From assembly GCA_009668975.1 (NCBI GenBank), contig SBEG01000018.1, positions 20,340 through 84,339 of the forward strand: DNA of 64,000 bases. The letters are read 5' to 3'. Under the pieces are notes generated by a model. That model saw only the letters and a list, made by a program, of their open reading frames with translations, ran no database searches and was not told the DNA's origin. Positions 47,828 to 56,889 of this stretch are shown here, one piece after another (position 1 is the first letter of the stretch; every line of letters begins with the position of its first letter). Both the position numbers and the translations under genes were made by a program. Source of the DNA: Deltaproteobacteria bacterium (GTDB taxonomy: Bacteria > Desulfobacterota > Desulfuromonadia > Geobacterales > Geobacteraceae).

Positions 47828-48514
47828 ATGGAAAACTTTTTATTCAAACTTTCAATCATGCTTGTACCAGGAATCTTTGCCGTAGTCTGCCATGAAGTTT
47901 CTCATGGCTATATTGCCTATAAATTTGGTGATCCGACAGCTAAAGACTTGGGAAGATTAACTCTCAATCCATTCAAACATATCGACCCAATCGGTTTATT
48001 GATGCTATTTATCATTAAGATTGGCTGGGCAAAGCCAGTCCCCGTAAACGTCCAAAATTTACGGAATCCCAAGAAAAATATGATTTGGGTTGCCGCAGCG
48101 GGTCCCATCACCAATTTTCTTTTGGCGAGCATCTCTGCCTTATTAATTCGTGGAATCATAGAAATCTACAGCATAATTCCAACTTACCTGACTGAACCAA
48201 TTCTTTTGATGTTAGTCTTTTCAGTATTTATCAATCTGGTTCTGGCACTTTTTAATCTTATTCCCGTCCCACCTCTCGATGGCGGGAGAGTAGTCGCCGG
48301 TTTTTTACCATATCGCCTATCAGCCGCCTACTCAAGGATTGAACCTTACGGAATGATTGGTATTATTCTTCTGGTCGTGCTTTTTCCAGCTATATTATCG
48401 ATGTTAATCGTTCCCCCCCTGAATGCGGGATTATATTTTTTGATAGGTCCGGATACACTGGCATTTCTTATAAAAAATACCGCTATAATCCGTCTCGGTT
48501 TTCTACAATTTTAA
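47828..48514 (+). CDS. M50 site-2-protease family membrane peptidase
   Basis: This 228-aa polytopic protein has the zinc motif HEVSHGY (HExxH) in the first helix and the third-ligand motif NLIPVPPLDGGRVV. This small S2P type lacks a PDZ domain, and its substrates are usually unknown. ATG 47828 has AGAAGG 5 nt upstream; ATG 47810 lacks a site. It lies upstream of scpA-scpB, an arrangement common in several phyla. Confidence 0.9.
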   Translation: MENFLFKLSIMLVPGIFAVVCHEVSHGYIAYKFGDPTAKDLGRLTLNPFKHIDPIGLLMLFIIKIGWAKPVPVNVQNLRNPKKNMIWVAAAGPITNFLLASISALLIRGIIEIYSIIPTYLTEPILLMLVFSVFINLVLALFNLIPVPPLDGGRVVAGFLPYRLSAAYSRIEPYGMIGIILLVVLFPAILSMLIVPPLNAGLYFLIGPDTLAFLIKNTAIIRLGFLQF

Positions 48515-48659
48515 ATTGACATAATTAAGGCTGCTTTTGTCGTCTCTAACATAAAAAGTCTACCATATTTCGGCGGCCCATTCCTCTTGGCAAAGATAAA
48601 ACCATATTACAATGTAAGACCTTATGTAACGTGCTAATCCAGCGAATCGGAGTTTCTGA

Positions 48660-49481
48660 TTGGAATTTGATTTTACCGGTACAAACAACGATGAATCAAC
48701 CAGTTATGACTCATCATACAAAGTAAACCTTGACAAATTTCAAGGCCCCCTCGACCTTCTTTTATACCTGATAAAAAAGAATGAACTGGATATTTACGAT
48801 ATCCCCATTGCGTTAATTACCCGACAATACCTTGAATATATTAAAGCACTGAAGGATTTGAATCTGGAAATTGCCGGAGATTTTCTGGTAATGGCATCTA
48901 CCCTCATTCAGATTAAATCAAGTATGCTCCTACCTTCCCGCAATGATGATAACCCCGACGAGGAAGCGGAAGATCCGCGCGCAGAACTGATTCGCAGACT
49001 TGTCGAGTACAGCAGATATAAAGAGGCTGCTTTGAAGTTAAACCAGCAAAAACTGCTTGGCAGAGAACTTTTTGCCCGGTCAACAATATCTGAAGAGCTG
49101 ATTTCTGATGAGGCGCCAACGGAGCCTTTGGAACTCGACTTGTTTGCGCTTATTGAAGCATTTCGAGTCATCCTCGCAAAGGCACCCCGTGAAAGCTTCC
49201 ATGAGGTATGTGCTGAATCCATCAGCATCGCAGAAAGAATCAATGAAATTCTTTCCCTTTTACAGGAAAATGAGTTTATAGCATTCATAGATCTCTTCGA
49301 AAAAGGCAGAGACAAAGACTATATCGTCGCCACCTTCCTTGCTATTCTTGAGCTCTGCAAACTCAAACTGATTCGTGTCCGCCAGCAAAAACAGTATGGT
49401 GACATTTGGATCTGGCCCGCTGTTCTTGATGACACAGACAACTGCGATCAGGAGAATATTGATGACAGCCTGTCGAATTAA
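48660..49481 (+). CDS. scpA: Segregation and condensation protein A
   Basis: This 273-aa kleisin has the ScpA N-terminal motif FQGPLDLLLYLIKKNELDIYDIPIALIT and C-terminal winged-helix segment FLAILELCKLKLIRVRQQ. It bridges SMC heads with ScpB in chromosome condensation. The start is TTG 48660 behind CGGAG. An N-terminal extension of about 25 acidic/Ser-rich residues precedes the conserved part. It overlaps scpB by 20 bp. Confidence 0.93.
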   Translation: MEFDFTGTNNDESTSYDSSYKVNLDKFQGPLDLLLYLIKKNELDIYDIPIALITRQYLEYIKALKDLNLEIAGDFLVMASTLIQIKSSMLLPSRNDDNPDEEAEDPRAELIRRLVEYSRYKEAALKLNQQKLLGRELFARSTISEELISDEAPTEPLELDLFALIEAFRVILAKAPRESFHEVCAESISIAERINEILSLLQENEFIAFIDLFEKGRDKDYIVATFLAILELCKLKLIRVRQQKQYGDIWIWPAVLDDTDNCDQENIDDSLSN

Positions 49482-50079
49482 GTCGATTGTTGAAAGTCTT
49501 ATCTTTATCTCGGAAGAACCCATGTCTATCGACAGACTTTGCGGTATACTTCACGAATATGACAGAGAGGTCATTCGCAACTGCATTCTTGAACTTCAAG
49601 CAGAGTATGACAATCCGGAACGTGGCATCTTCTTGGCTGAGGTTGCTAAAAGGTACCAATTCAGAACCCGAGAAGAAAATGGTGACTTTGTTCGTCGGCT
49701 GGTTAAAACCAAGTCATCCCGCTTCAGCCAATCAGCTTTGGAAACATTGGCAATTACGGCATATCGTCAGCCCATTACGCGAGCTGAAATTGAGTACCTG
49801 CGCGGAGTTGATTCGGGCGGGGTAATTAAAACACTTCTCGAAAAAAAGCTGATTAAAATTCTTGGAAAAAAAGATATTCCCGGAAGACCACTGATCTACG
49901 GCACAACACGGTTTTTTCTAGAAATGTTCAGCTTGAAGGATCTAAAATCATTACCAACTTTGCGGGAAATAGAAGAATTGGCAGGAGAGGGCATTTTCGA
50001 ACAACAGGAAGAACTCCCCCTTGAGGGCGTGCTTAGAACAACTGAGGAAGCATCAACATCCACAGGTGATGAACTTTAG
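49462..50079 (+). CDS. scpB: Segregation and condensation protein B
   Basis: This 205-aa protein has IKSIVESLIFISEEPMSIDRL, LETLAITAYRQPITRAEIEYLRGVDSGG and GRPLIYGTTRFFLEMFSLKDL, the ScpB winged-helix pair. It forms a dimer on ScpA in the SMC complex. ATG 49462 was chosen for AGGAG 7 nt upstream; the open frame further up lies within scpA. Confidence 0.94.
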   Translation: MTACRIKSIVESLIFISEEPMSIDRLCGILHEYDREVIRNCILELQAEYDNPERGIFLAEVAKRYQFRTREENGDFVRRLVKTKSSRFSQSALETLAITAYRQPITRAEIEYLRGVDSGGVIKTLLEKKLIKILGKKDIPGRPLIYGTTRFFLEMFSLKDLKSLPTLREIEELAGEGIFEQQEELPLEGVLRTTEEASTSTGDEL

Positions 50080-50105
50080 GAGAAATCCTCTAAAGGAGTG
50101 TTGCC

Positions 50106-50909
50106 ATGGTACGAAAACCCGCTGTTGCCGGGCAATTCTATTCCGGTGATCCAAAACATCTCAGGGACCAACTTGAGACGTTTGTAAAATCAGAAGACAA
50201 GAAGATCAAAGTGCGTGGGGCAATCGTCCCTCATGCCGGATATATTTATTCCGGCGCTGTCGCCGGGTCTGTTTATGCTCGAATACATATTCCCGAAACA
50301 GTCGTTATCCTTGGGCCGAATCATCATGGGATCGGTTCAAAAGCTGCGCTCTATCCGCCAGGAGAGTGGCTAACCCCTCTGGGTACTATCGGCATAGATC
50401 AGCAACTATCGGCAGAGATAAGAAGTACCTCCTCCCTGGTTGAGGAAGATAGCACTGCCCACCTTTACGAACATTCCCTCGAAGTTCAAGTTCCATTTTT
50501 GCAATATCTCAATCCGGATGTTTCCATAGTACCTCTTTGCCTTGGTTTTACTGATTTTTCTTCGTGCAAAAGCCTGGGACTTTCATTGGCAAAGGCAATC
50601 AGCACCTACCAGAAAGATGTTTTAATTATCGCCAGTTCAGATATGTCTCACTACCAACCAGCAGAGACAGCTCGTCATGAGGATTTGCTGGCAATCCAGG
50701 AAGTTCTGAATATGAACCCGGAAGGTCTGTATTCGATTGTGACGGGCAGGGGGATTTCCATGTGCGGAATTATTCCCGCCACCGTGATGCTGGTGGCGGC
50801 CATGGCGCTGGGGGCTTCAAAGAGTGAACTGATTCGTTATGCCACGAGTGGAGAGGCATCAGGAGATTTTAAGCAAGTGGTTGGCTATGCGGGCGTCATG
50901 GTGTATTGA
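50106..50909 (+). CDS. MEMO1 family protein (AmmeMemoRadiSam protein B)
   Basis: This 267-aa protein has the MEMO signatures: RKPAVAGQFYSGDP, IVPHAGYIYSGAVA, LGPNHHG, the EHSLEVQVPFLQ metal-site motif, SSDMSHYQP and GISMCGIIPATVM. The family is related to class III extradiol dioxygenases and is typically encoded with an AMMECR1 and a radical SAM partner; neither is adjacent here. Function in bacteria is unresolved. Confidence 0.92.
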   Translation: MVRKPAVAGQFYSGDPKHLRDQLETFVKSEDKKIKVRGAIVPHAGYIYSGAVAGSVYARIHIPETVVILGPNHHGIGSKAALYPPGEWLTPLGTIGIDQQLSAEIRSTSSLVEEDSTAHLYEHSLEVQVPFLQYLNPDVSIVPLCLGFTDFSSCKSLGLSLAKAISTYQKDVLIIASSDMSHYQPAETARHEDLLAIQEVLNMNPEGLYSIVTGRGISMCGIIPATVMLVAAMALGASKSELIRYATSGEASGDFKQVVGYAGVMVY

Positions 50910-50919
50910 CGTCTAATTC

Positions 50920-51126
50920 TCATTCTTTCATTATTCTAATCACTTGCAAGACACCAGTGATTGACTCAAGTTCTCGAATATCAAGTGAATCGGTATCCCC
51001 AATAACACCGATAATAATCTGGTTAACCCCTGTTGATTGGTGAATATCAAAGCCTCTGGAAATGAGAAATTCCTTGATATGATCAAGAGCATCTTCATCC
51101 GCATTTTTTTTCATTATTATCAGCAT
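50920..51126 (-). CDS. Stand-alone ferredoxin-like domain resembling the DAHP synthase N-terminus
   Basis: This 68-aa protein reads LIIMKKNADEDALDHIKEFLISRGF then HQSTGVNQIIIGVIGD and LESITGVLQVIRI. That is the pattern of the regulatory N-terminal domain of type I-beta DAHP synthases (AroF/AroA-beta), which normally continues into the TIM barrel. Here a stop codon directly follows RIMKE. It lies 19 bp after aroQ on the same strand, keeping the link to aromatic synthesis. It could be a free regulatory subunit or a gene remnant; nothing after it resembles a barrel. Confidence 0.7.
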   Translation of the reverse strand: MLIIMKKNADEDALDHIKEFLISRGFDIHQSTGVNQIIIGVIGDTDSLDIRELESITGVLQVIRIMKE

Positions 51127-51145
51127 TTAGTATCTCCACAGAGGC

Positions 51146-51421
51146 TCATTTTTCACTCCCGGTCATGATTCGCTCCAATCGTCTTGATTCGTCAATTACC
51201 CGTTCAAATAATCGTACGATTGCCTGATCATCCAACGGTCCCGGATTTTCATTTTTCATCCTTTGAAAGATTCTCTTTTCTCTTCCAGGATCAAATATTG
51301 GAATCCCGGTAGTCTTCTTTATTTCCCCAATTTGCAGAGCCAGTTGCGCTCGCTGATTGAATATTTTCAGAAGCTCACTATCCAGCCGATCAATTTCGCT
51401 CCGCAAATCATCAATTGTCAT
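51146..51421 (-). CDS. aroQ: Chorismate mutase (AroQ type)
   Basis: This 91-aa all-helical AroQ-class protein has LRSEIDRLDSELLKIFNQRAQLALQIGEIK with the conserved Arg and Lys, FDPGREKRIFQRM and LFERVIDESRRLE. It converts chorismate to prephenate. It may be a mono-functional enzyme because no prephenate dehydratase domain follows. It overlaps the nadB stop by 11 bp, so it is translationally coupled to nadB. Confidence 0.9.
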   Translation of the reverse strand: MTIDDLRSEIDRLDSELLKIFNQRAQLALQIGEIKKTTGIPIFDPGREKRIFQRMKNENPGPLDDQAIVRLFERVIDESRRLERIMTGSEK

Positions 51422-53021
51422 AATCCCTCAAGTTTATTTGAATATATGTATCTTTCCGCCAATTGACATCATCTCGGTCGGGATAATCAATATTGTAATG
51501 CAGCCCACGAGATTCTTTACGCTGTTGTGCGCATCGTATTATCAACTCAGCTACTGTGGCGATGTTTCTTAACTCAATCAGGTCGGAGGTTATAAGGAAA
51601 TCCCAATAATATTCTGCAATCTCCTCTTGGATTAGCTTGATACGATTCAAAGCTCGTTCGAGGCGTTTATTGGAACGGACTATACCTACATAGTTCCACA
51701 TAAATCGTCGAACTTCGTCCCAGTTTTGTGAAACAACGACCATTTCATCACTATTTGTAGCGGTACCTGAATCCCATTCTGGAATTACTGGGAAAGTAAA
51801 CGTGTCCTTTTTCAACCGCTCTACACTGTGTCGATATGCCCTGCCGGCAAAAACTGCCGCCTCCAGGAGAGAATTGCTGGCAAGCCTGTTGGCACCATGC
51901 AGACCGGTAAAAGCCACTTCACCGATAGCATAAAGATTTGAAATATTTGTTTCCCCATTTTCATCAGAATCAACGCCGCCACACAAATAATGTGCTGCCG
52001 GAACAACCGGCAAAGGCTCTTTAGTCATATCGAGGCAAAACCTCAAACAGGTTCGATAAATATTCGGGAATCGGGTCTTGATATAATCAGGATCTTTGTG
52101 TGTTATATCCAAATAAACGCAATCATCACCATAGGTTTTCATCTCATTATCTATTGCCCGAGCGACAACATCGCGGGGTGCGAGGTCTTTAAGTTTATGG
52201 TATTTTTCCATAAACGGAGTCCCATCACGACGACGCAGTATGGCTCCTTCTCCACGGACTGACTCGGAGATAAGAAACGATTTAGCCAGCGGATGATAGA
52301 GTGTCGTCGGGTGGAATTGCATAAACTCCATATTCGCAATGCGTGCTCCGGCACGATACGCCATGGCAACACCGTCTCCTGAAGCAACGTCGGGATTACA
52401 GGTAAATAAGTAAACCTTCCCGGCGCCACCAGAAGCCAGCAGGGTTATTTTGCTGAGAAAAGTCTTAACTTTGTTATTGAGGACATCAAGGACATAGGCA
52501 CCATAACTACGATTAGGCTGTTGAGGATTTTTTGTAATTTTAAATTCTGAAATAATATCAATTGCCGTGTGGTTTTCAAAAACTTCAATATTCGGGTGCT
52601 CAAAAACTGCCGTTACGAGCGCACGTTCGATTTCGCGACCAGTTAAATCATCAGCATGAAGGATCCTTCTTTTACTGTGTCCACCCTCCCGGGTCAGGTC
52701 ATAAGAATCACCTCTGGTAGTAAACTTGACCCCCCATTCTATAAGATTTTTTATAACATCAGGTCCTTCCGCAACTACCATTTTAACAACATCTTCATGA
52801 CAGATTCCTGCTCCGGCAATCATCGTATCTTCGCTATGTGAATCAAAGGTGTCTTCCTCTGAAAAAACCGAAGCAATACCGCCCTGGGCATAATTCGTTG
52901 CAGATTCGGTAATTTCTTTTTTGGTAACAAGCGCAACTTTCCCGTGATTTGCCGCTTGCAATGCATACGACAAACCGGCTATACCGCTGCCAATTACCAG
53001 AAAATCACTTTCTATCTGCAT
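51411..53021 (-). CDS. nadB: L-aspartate oxidase
   Basis: This 536-aa flavoprotein of the succinate dehydrogenase/fumarate reductase family has the FAD motif DFLVIGSGIAGLSYALQ, TNYAQGGIASV, HSKRRILHADDLTGREIERAL, MEFMQFHPTTLY, RGEGAIL and HGANRLASNSLLEA. It oxidises aspartate to iminoaspartate for NAD synthesis. ATG 53021 follows GGGGGA. It is first in an operon with aroQ and the ferredoxin-like gene. Confidence 0.96.
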   Translation of the reverse strand: MQIESDFLVIGSGIAGLSYALQAANHGKVALVTKKEITESATNYAQGGIASVFSEEDTFDSHSEDTMIAGAGICHEDVVKMVVAEGPDVIKNLIEWGVKFTTRGDSYDLTREGGHSKRRILHADDLTGREIERALVTAVFEHPNIEVFENHTAIDIISEFKITKNPQQPNRSYGAYVLDVLNNKVKTFLSKITLLASGGAGKVYLFTCNPDVASGDGVAMAYRAGARIANMEFMQFHPTTLYHPLAKSFLISESVRGEGAILRRRDGTPFMEKYHKLKDLAPRDVVARAIDNEMKTYGDDCVYLDITHKDPDYIKTRFPNIYRTCLRFCLDMTKEPLPVVPAAHYLCGGVDSDENGETNISNLYAIGEVAFTGLHGANRLASNSLLEAAVFAGRAYRHSVERLKKDTFTFPVIPEWDSGTATNSDEMVVVSQNWDEVRRFMWNYVGIVRSNKRLERALNRIKLIQEEIAEYYWDFLITSDLIELRNIATVAELIIRCAQQRKESRGLHYNIDYPDRDDVNWRKDTYIQINLRDYDN

Positions 53022-53225
53022 GAGATCCCCCAAAGTCGCTTCGTCAGGATAGTTCGGTTTGTCGATTATCTATCCCGCTATCAGATTTTGTCAATTATTT
53101 TCTAAGATCCATTTCAAGCACAAGGAACACTACTTTCATCGAAGGATGTTAGTCTGGAGTTCATTGAAAAAGATGAAAATGGCGGGTTTAATAGAAGCCT
53201 TTGCACAAACGAAAGAAAGAGAAAT

Positions 53226-53819
53226 CTATTTCGCGAGTACCTTAAAGAAACGGACCAAGTAATCAATCCCTGACCAAACAGTGATAATGGTAGCAATCCA
53301 GAGATAGAAAATTCCCACATTGTGCATGTTGACATAGAAATATGAGGACTGAATTCCAAATAGCCAATGATAATCATAATGAAGAAGGAGCCCGAGAATT
53401 GCTACAATCTGGAAAATAGTTTTGTACTTACCAAGATTGCTTGCAGCAATAACAATTCCTTCCGTAGAAGCTATACCTCGCAAACCGGTTATGATGATTT
53501 CTCTACTAAGTATTACGAGAACCATCCATGCAGGTACTCTATCAAAGGGGATGATCATGATGAGTGCAGCCATTACGAGGAGTTTATCCGCTATTGGATC
53601 TAAGAATTTACCAAGTACGGTGATTATTCCCATACGTCTGGCCAGATACCCATCTAGCCAATCAGTGAAGGAAGCGATTGCAAACAGAACGGTAGCCAGA
53701 AAGCCGGCGGACTTGGAAGGGGAGGTTAAAATTATCACCATAGGCGGCACCACTAAAATCCTGGAAAGTGTCAGAAAATTAGGAAGGTGTCGGAGTGCGC
53801 TTTTTTTATTAATATCCAT
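53226..53819 (-). CDS. pgsA: CDP-diacylglycerol--glycerol-3-phosphate 3-phosphatidyltransferase
   Basis: This 197-aa membrane enzyme has the CDP-alcohol transferase motif DWLDGYLARRMGIITVLGK continuing to FLDPIADKLL, in which DGxxAR and the two later Asp residues are intact. The N-terminus reads LPNFLTLSRILVVPP. It makes phosphatidylglycerol phosphate. It lies 9 bp after the lytic transglycosylase gene on the same strand. Confidence 0.95.
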   Translation of the reverse strand: MDINKKSALRHLPNFLTLSRILVVPPMVIILTSPSKSAGFLATVLFAIASFTDWLDGYLARRMGIITVLGKFLDPIADKLLVMAALIMIIPFDRVPAWMVLVILSREIIITGLRGIASTEGIVIAASNLGKYKTIFQIVAILGLLLHYDYHWLFGIQSSYFYVNMHNVGIFYLWIATIITVWSGIDYLVRFFKVLAK

Positions 53820-53828
53820 CGGGAATAC

Positions 53829-54443
53829 CTAGTTATTTTGGTAGGTTTTCTGATAACTCAATACCCTGGAAATATAATTACGGGTTTCCTGATATGGTGG
53901 CACACCGCCATACTGGTTAACACGTGACAAACCTGCATTATAGGCTGCCAAGGCCAGAGTCACATCACCCCTGAAGGTATCAAGGAGAAAGCGCAGGTAT
54001 CTGACCCCCCCGCGAATATTATCCTTGGGATCAAAGGAATTGGGAACTTTAAGTCCTTGAGCGGTTTTGGGCATCAACTGCATCAAACCTTGCGCCCCTT
54101 TTGGAGAAACGGCGTTCGGATTATACCCGGATTCCGCATGTATCACAGCTTTTACAAGACTTTTGTCTACACCATACTCAGATGCAACGGATTTGACAAT
54201 CGGGTCGAACTCGTCAGGGTTCCTGCATAATCCTCCTAATTTGAAATTCGTCCGTAATTTTCTATCTTTTTTGAAGTCTCGCATAAATATCTTGAACCGA
54301 CGATCGGTGGGAGCATCGGTAAAATGCATAACTCCTTCATCATCGACAAATTTATAAATATCAGCTACAGATAGGGATGGCAAAAAGAAGGGAAGGGTGA
54401 GGAGGAGGAAAAGTAAACTGATTTGAATCCAGCTATATTGCAT
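53829..54443 (-). CDS. Lytic transglycosylase with N-terminal DUF4124 domain
   Basis: This 204-aa exported protein has a signal peptide (about 1-27), DUF4124 segment DIYKFVDDEGVMHFTDAP and an SLT domain with catalytic Glu in HAESGYNPNAVSPKGAQGLMQLMP, then NIRGGVRYL and ALAAYNAG. It cleaves peptidoglycan glycan strands. The same DUF4124 module precedes the M23 peptidase at 43790. AAAGGAGG lies before ATG 54443. Cotranscription with pgsA is likely. Confidence 0.92.
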   Translation of the reverse strand: MQYSWIQISLLFLLLTLPFFLPSLSVADIYKFVDDEGVMHFTDAPTDRRFKIFMRDFKKDRKLRTNFKLGGLCRNPDEFDPIVKSVASEYGVDKSLVKAVIHAESGYNPNAVSPKGAQGLMQLMPKTAQGLKVPNSFDPKDNIRGGVRYLRFLLDTFRGDVTLALAAYNAGLSRVNQYGGVPPYQETRNYISRVLSYQKTYQNN

Positions 54444-54633
54444 ATATTCCTCCTTTCATACTAAATAAAAACAATTTTCAAAATATAGACCATAATTCCT
54501 AAATCTTCAATATACTAAATCAGTTTTTGTTGAATAATAATCGATGGATCAGATGGTGTGATCAACATTTTACTTTTTCTTTCCGTCCGTGGTACTATTT
54601 ACATCAATAACTTTAACGAGAAACGAGGAATAT

Positions 54634-55002
54634 ATGTACCAACTAAAAATAACCAGTAACTTTGCATCAGCCCACAATCTTATGCATTATCAAGGAGACT
54701 GCGAGAATTTGCATGGTCATAATTGGAAAGTTGATGTGACAGTAACAGCACAAAACCTGGACAAAGCAGGTTTGGGTATTGATTTTAAAACACTGAAGGC
54801 AGAAACAAAAACACTACTAAAAACGCTTGACCATAAATATCTCAACGAACTTGGACCGTTTAAGGATGTTTCTCCATCATCGGAAAACATAGCTCGCTAT
54901 ATTTACCAGGAACTTTCTCGTACGCTAAATAACGACAATATTAAAGTGGAATCAATTACGGTGTGGGAATCTGATGTTGCCTGTGCAAAATACTATGAAT
55001 AA
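54634..55002 (+). CDS. queD: 6-carboxytetrahydropterin synthase QueD
   Basis: This 122-aa protein has the catalytic/zinc motif FASAHNLMHYQGDCENLHGHNW (zinc His residues and catalytic Cys), GIDFKTLK, LDHKYLNE and PSSENIARYI. It makes CPH4 from dihydroneopterin triphosphate in queuosine synthesis. ATG 54634 follows GAGGAA; an in-frame ATG at 54589 lacks a site. It overlaps queE by 8 bp. Confidence 0.93.
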   Translation: MYQLKITSNFASAHNLMHYQGDCENLHGHNWKVDVTVTAQNLDKAGLGIDFKTLKAETKTLLKTLDHKYLNELGPFKDVSPSSENIARYIYQELSRTLNNDNIKVESITVWESDVACAKYYE

Positions 55003-55756
55003 GTACACTGCCAATATGGTCGAGATTTTTTCTTCAATCCAGGGAGAAGGTAAGCTAGTCGGTGTTCGTCAAGTGTTTCTTCGATTGCATGGATGTACTT
55101 TGGATTGTTCATATTGCGATTCTCGGATCACCCGAAACACCTTAATTCCGGAATTCTGTAAAATAGAAACGACTCCCGGAAGACAAGTTTTTGAATTAAT
55201 TACGAATCCTGTCCCATTCACTTACATAACCAATTTACTGACAGCATGGGTTTCCTTACAACCCAATGCACACCACTCAATAAGTATCACCGGGGGAGAA
55301 CCACTACTGCATGTAGAAGCACTGCAGGAATATCTGCCGGAATTACGAAAGATATTGCCGATTTATCTGGAAACTAATGGAATAAACTTTCACGAACTTT
55401 CGAAATGTATTGATTTTATCGACTATATTTCCATGGACATCAAGCTTCCATCCACTACGAAATCACGAGACTTCTGGGAAGAACATCGAAATTTCCTGAA
55501 AATAGCGGCAAGAAAAGATGTGTATGTAAAAATCGTCATTTCCGAAGAAACTCCTCTCTCGGAAATCCGGAAAGCATGTGAGGTTATTGTATCCGTCAAC
55601 AGGAACATCCCCTTAATCATGCAGCCAATTACTATAGCAGACGTCAGCCAAACCATTTCATCAAAATTAATATTCGAACTGCAAGAAGAGGCAAGCAAGT
55701 TCGTAGATGAAGTCAGGATCATACCTCAAACGCATAAATACTTGCATCTTTTATAG
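54995..55756 (+). CDS. queE: 7-carboxy-7-deazaguanine synthase QueE
   Basis: This 253-aa radical SAM protein has VEIFSSIQGEG, the cluster motif CTLDCSYCD (CxxxCxxC) and SITGGEPLL. It contracts CPH4 to CDG, the step after QueD. ATG 54995 overlaps the end of queD and gives the usual N-terminus. QueC and QueF are not in the window. Confidence 0.93.
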   Translation: MNKYTANMVEIFSSIQGEGKLVGVRQVFLRLHGCTLDCSYCDSRITRNTLIPEFCKIETTPGRQVFELITNPVPFTYITNLLTAWVSLQPNAHHSISITGGEPLLHVEALQEYLPELRKILPIYLETNGINFHELSKCIDFIDYISMDIKLPSTTKSRDFWEEHRNFLKIAARKDVYVKIVISEETPLSEIRKACEVIVSVNRNIPLIMQPITIADVSQTISSKLIFELQEEASKFVDEVRIIPQTHKYLHLL

Positions 55757-55782
55757 CAAATACCAGATCACAGGTGACCAGA

Positions 55783-56505
55783 ATGATACTTGAAGAAATG
55801 ACAATGGGAGAATTTGAATCTGGGCTAAAAATAACACGGACGGTATTGCTGCCTTTTGGTTCCGTAGAAGAACATGGTTATCACCTGCCACTTTCCACAG
55901 ATACGATTCAAGCCTATGAAGTAGCAAAGTCGGCCGCCAAAATAATCCCGCTATTTGTTGCTCCGCCAATCCACTATGGTTGTTGCAGATCAACCTCTTG
56001 TCATCCGGGGACAATCTCCATCACCACCCAGACACTCCAGAATCTTCTGAAGGATATTGTCCGATCACTATATTCTCATGGTCTGATAAATTTCGTAATT
56101 TTGACCGGCCATGCGGGTGGCACCCACAAAATGGCCCTCATTGATGCCGGCGAAGCACTAGTTGCAGAACTATTAGAGATAAAGTTGGCGGTGCTAACAG
56201 AATATGATCTGGCATACACCGAAGGGAAAGATATAATCGAAACAATTGGGGATGCACACGCCGGTGAAATTGAAACCTCTCGAATACTATATTTATATCC
56301 GGACCTCGTCAAAGGTACAGGACAGCGTGAATTCCCGACTTTCCCAACAGGAATAATCGTTCGCAACAAAAGGAATTTTTGGGCAAATGGTGTTTGGGGC
56401 GACCCAACAAAAGCTACACCTGAAAAAGGTCGCAGAATTAACGAGCTTGTAGTCAGAAAATTAATCGAATTCATTGAGGCATTCAATAGGTATTCAGAAG
56501 AATAG
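55783..56505 (+). CDS. Creatininase/creatinine amidohydrolase family protein
   Basis: This 240-aa protein has the metal-binding GSVEEHGYHLPLSTDT (Glu, His, Asp), LTGHAGG and GDAHAGEIETS motifs. Family members open amide rings or deformylate pyrimidines (creatininase, ArfB, MftE). It lies 26 bp after queE, so it may act on a pterin or deazaguanine-related metabolite; that is inference. ATG 55783 follows AGGTG; GTG 55774 is an alternative. It is the last chromosomal gene before the dif-like site. Confidence 0.87.
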   Translation: MILEEMTMGEFESGLKITRTVLLPFGSVEEHGYHLPLSTDTIQAYEVAKSAAKIIPLFVAPPIHYGCCRSTSCHPGTISITTQTLQNLLKDIVRSLYSHGLINFVILTGHAGGTHKMALIDAGEALVAELLEIKLAVLTEYDLAYTEGKDIIETIGDAHAGEIETSRILYLYPDLVKGTGQREFPTFPTGIIVRNKRNFWANGVWGDPTKATPEKGRRINELVVRKLIEFIEAFNRYSEE

Positions 56506-56553
56506 CCCACTAAGAACATTAGTATGGGTACTCTTGTAGATCTCACAATTAGT

Positions 56554-56581
56554 ACTTAACATAATATATCATCCGCTGTTT
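56554..56581. other. Left dif-like Xer recombination site
   Basis: The 28-mer begins ACTTAACATAATATATCATC. In reverse orientation, its first 11 bases match the XerD arm of proteobacterial dif (ATTTAACATAA) at 10 positions; the central hexamer is TATATC. The opposite, XerC-side arm (ATCCGCTGTTT) matches poorly. The first 17 bases equal the right-hand site except for one base. It lies 48 bp after the creatininase gene, exactly at the prophage edge. Confidence 0.65.
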
Positions 56582-56590
56582 TATGAGACA

Positions 56591-56830
56591 TTAAGACAAC
56601 ACCCCGTATTTATTAAAATGTTGTAACTTTTTGAATCTTTTTGCTAAATAGGATGATTCGGCAGCTCGTGTTCTGGTGTGCATCCAACGAGATATGTGCA
56701 AAAGCAAATCAAGAACCTCGATGATATCGGCAACCAGATGAGAGGGAAGGCGGCAACTAACGAGAGAAACACCGTCGCCTTGCTCCTCCACTTTCACATG
56801 ATCACTGATGTAAAAACGGTTGTTTGCCAT
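56591..56830 (-). CDS. Unknown 79-aa phage protein (early-operon candidate)
   Basis: This 79-aa soluble protein has no recognisable motif; its C-terminus is basic and helical (LAKRFKKLQHF). ATG 56830 follows AAAGG at 6 nt. It is divergent from the repressor gene, with their operator between them, the usual position of a Cro-like or early gene. Its stop is 10 bp from the left dif-like site, so in the circular phage it would read across the attachment site into rep. Confidence 0.6.
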   Translation of the reverse strand: MANNRFYISDHVKVEEQGDGVSLVSCRLPSHLVADIIEVLDLLLHISRWMHTRTRAAESSYLAKRFKKLQHFNKYGVLS

Positions 56831-56851
56831 GAGCGACCTTTAGCATATATG

Positions 56852-56874
56852 AAATGTTGCTGTCAACAACATTT
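56852..56874. promoter_or_regulatory. Palindromic operator between divergent phage genes
   Basis: AAATGTTG (56852-56859) and CAACATTT (56867-56874) are perfect inverted repeats around 7 bp. On the minus strand a TTGACA -35-like hexamer falls inside the site. It lies between the 79-aa gene and the HTH repressor, so repressor binding here would block the leftward promoter. Confidence 0.6.
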
Positions 56875-56889
56875 TTTAAGGGAGGATAA

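Noticed and set aside
50920..51126. Frameshifted DAHP synthase
   Set aside because: No barrel-like sequence follows in any frame downstream; the next gene on that side (MEMO) is convergent and intact.
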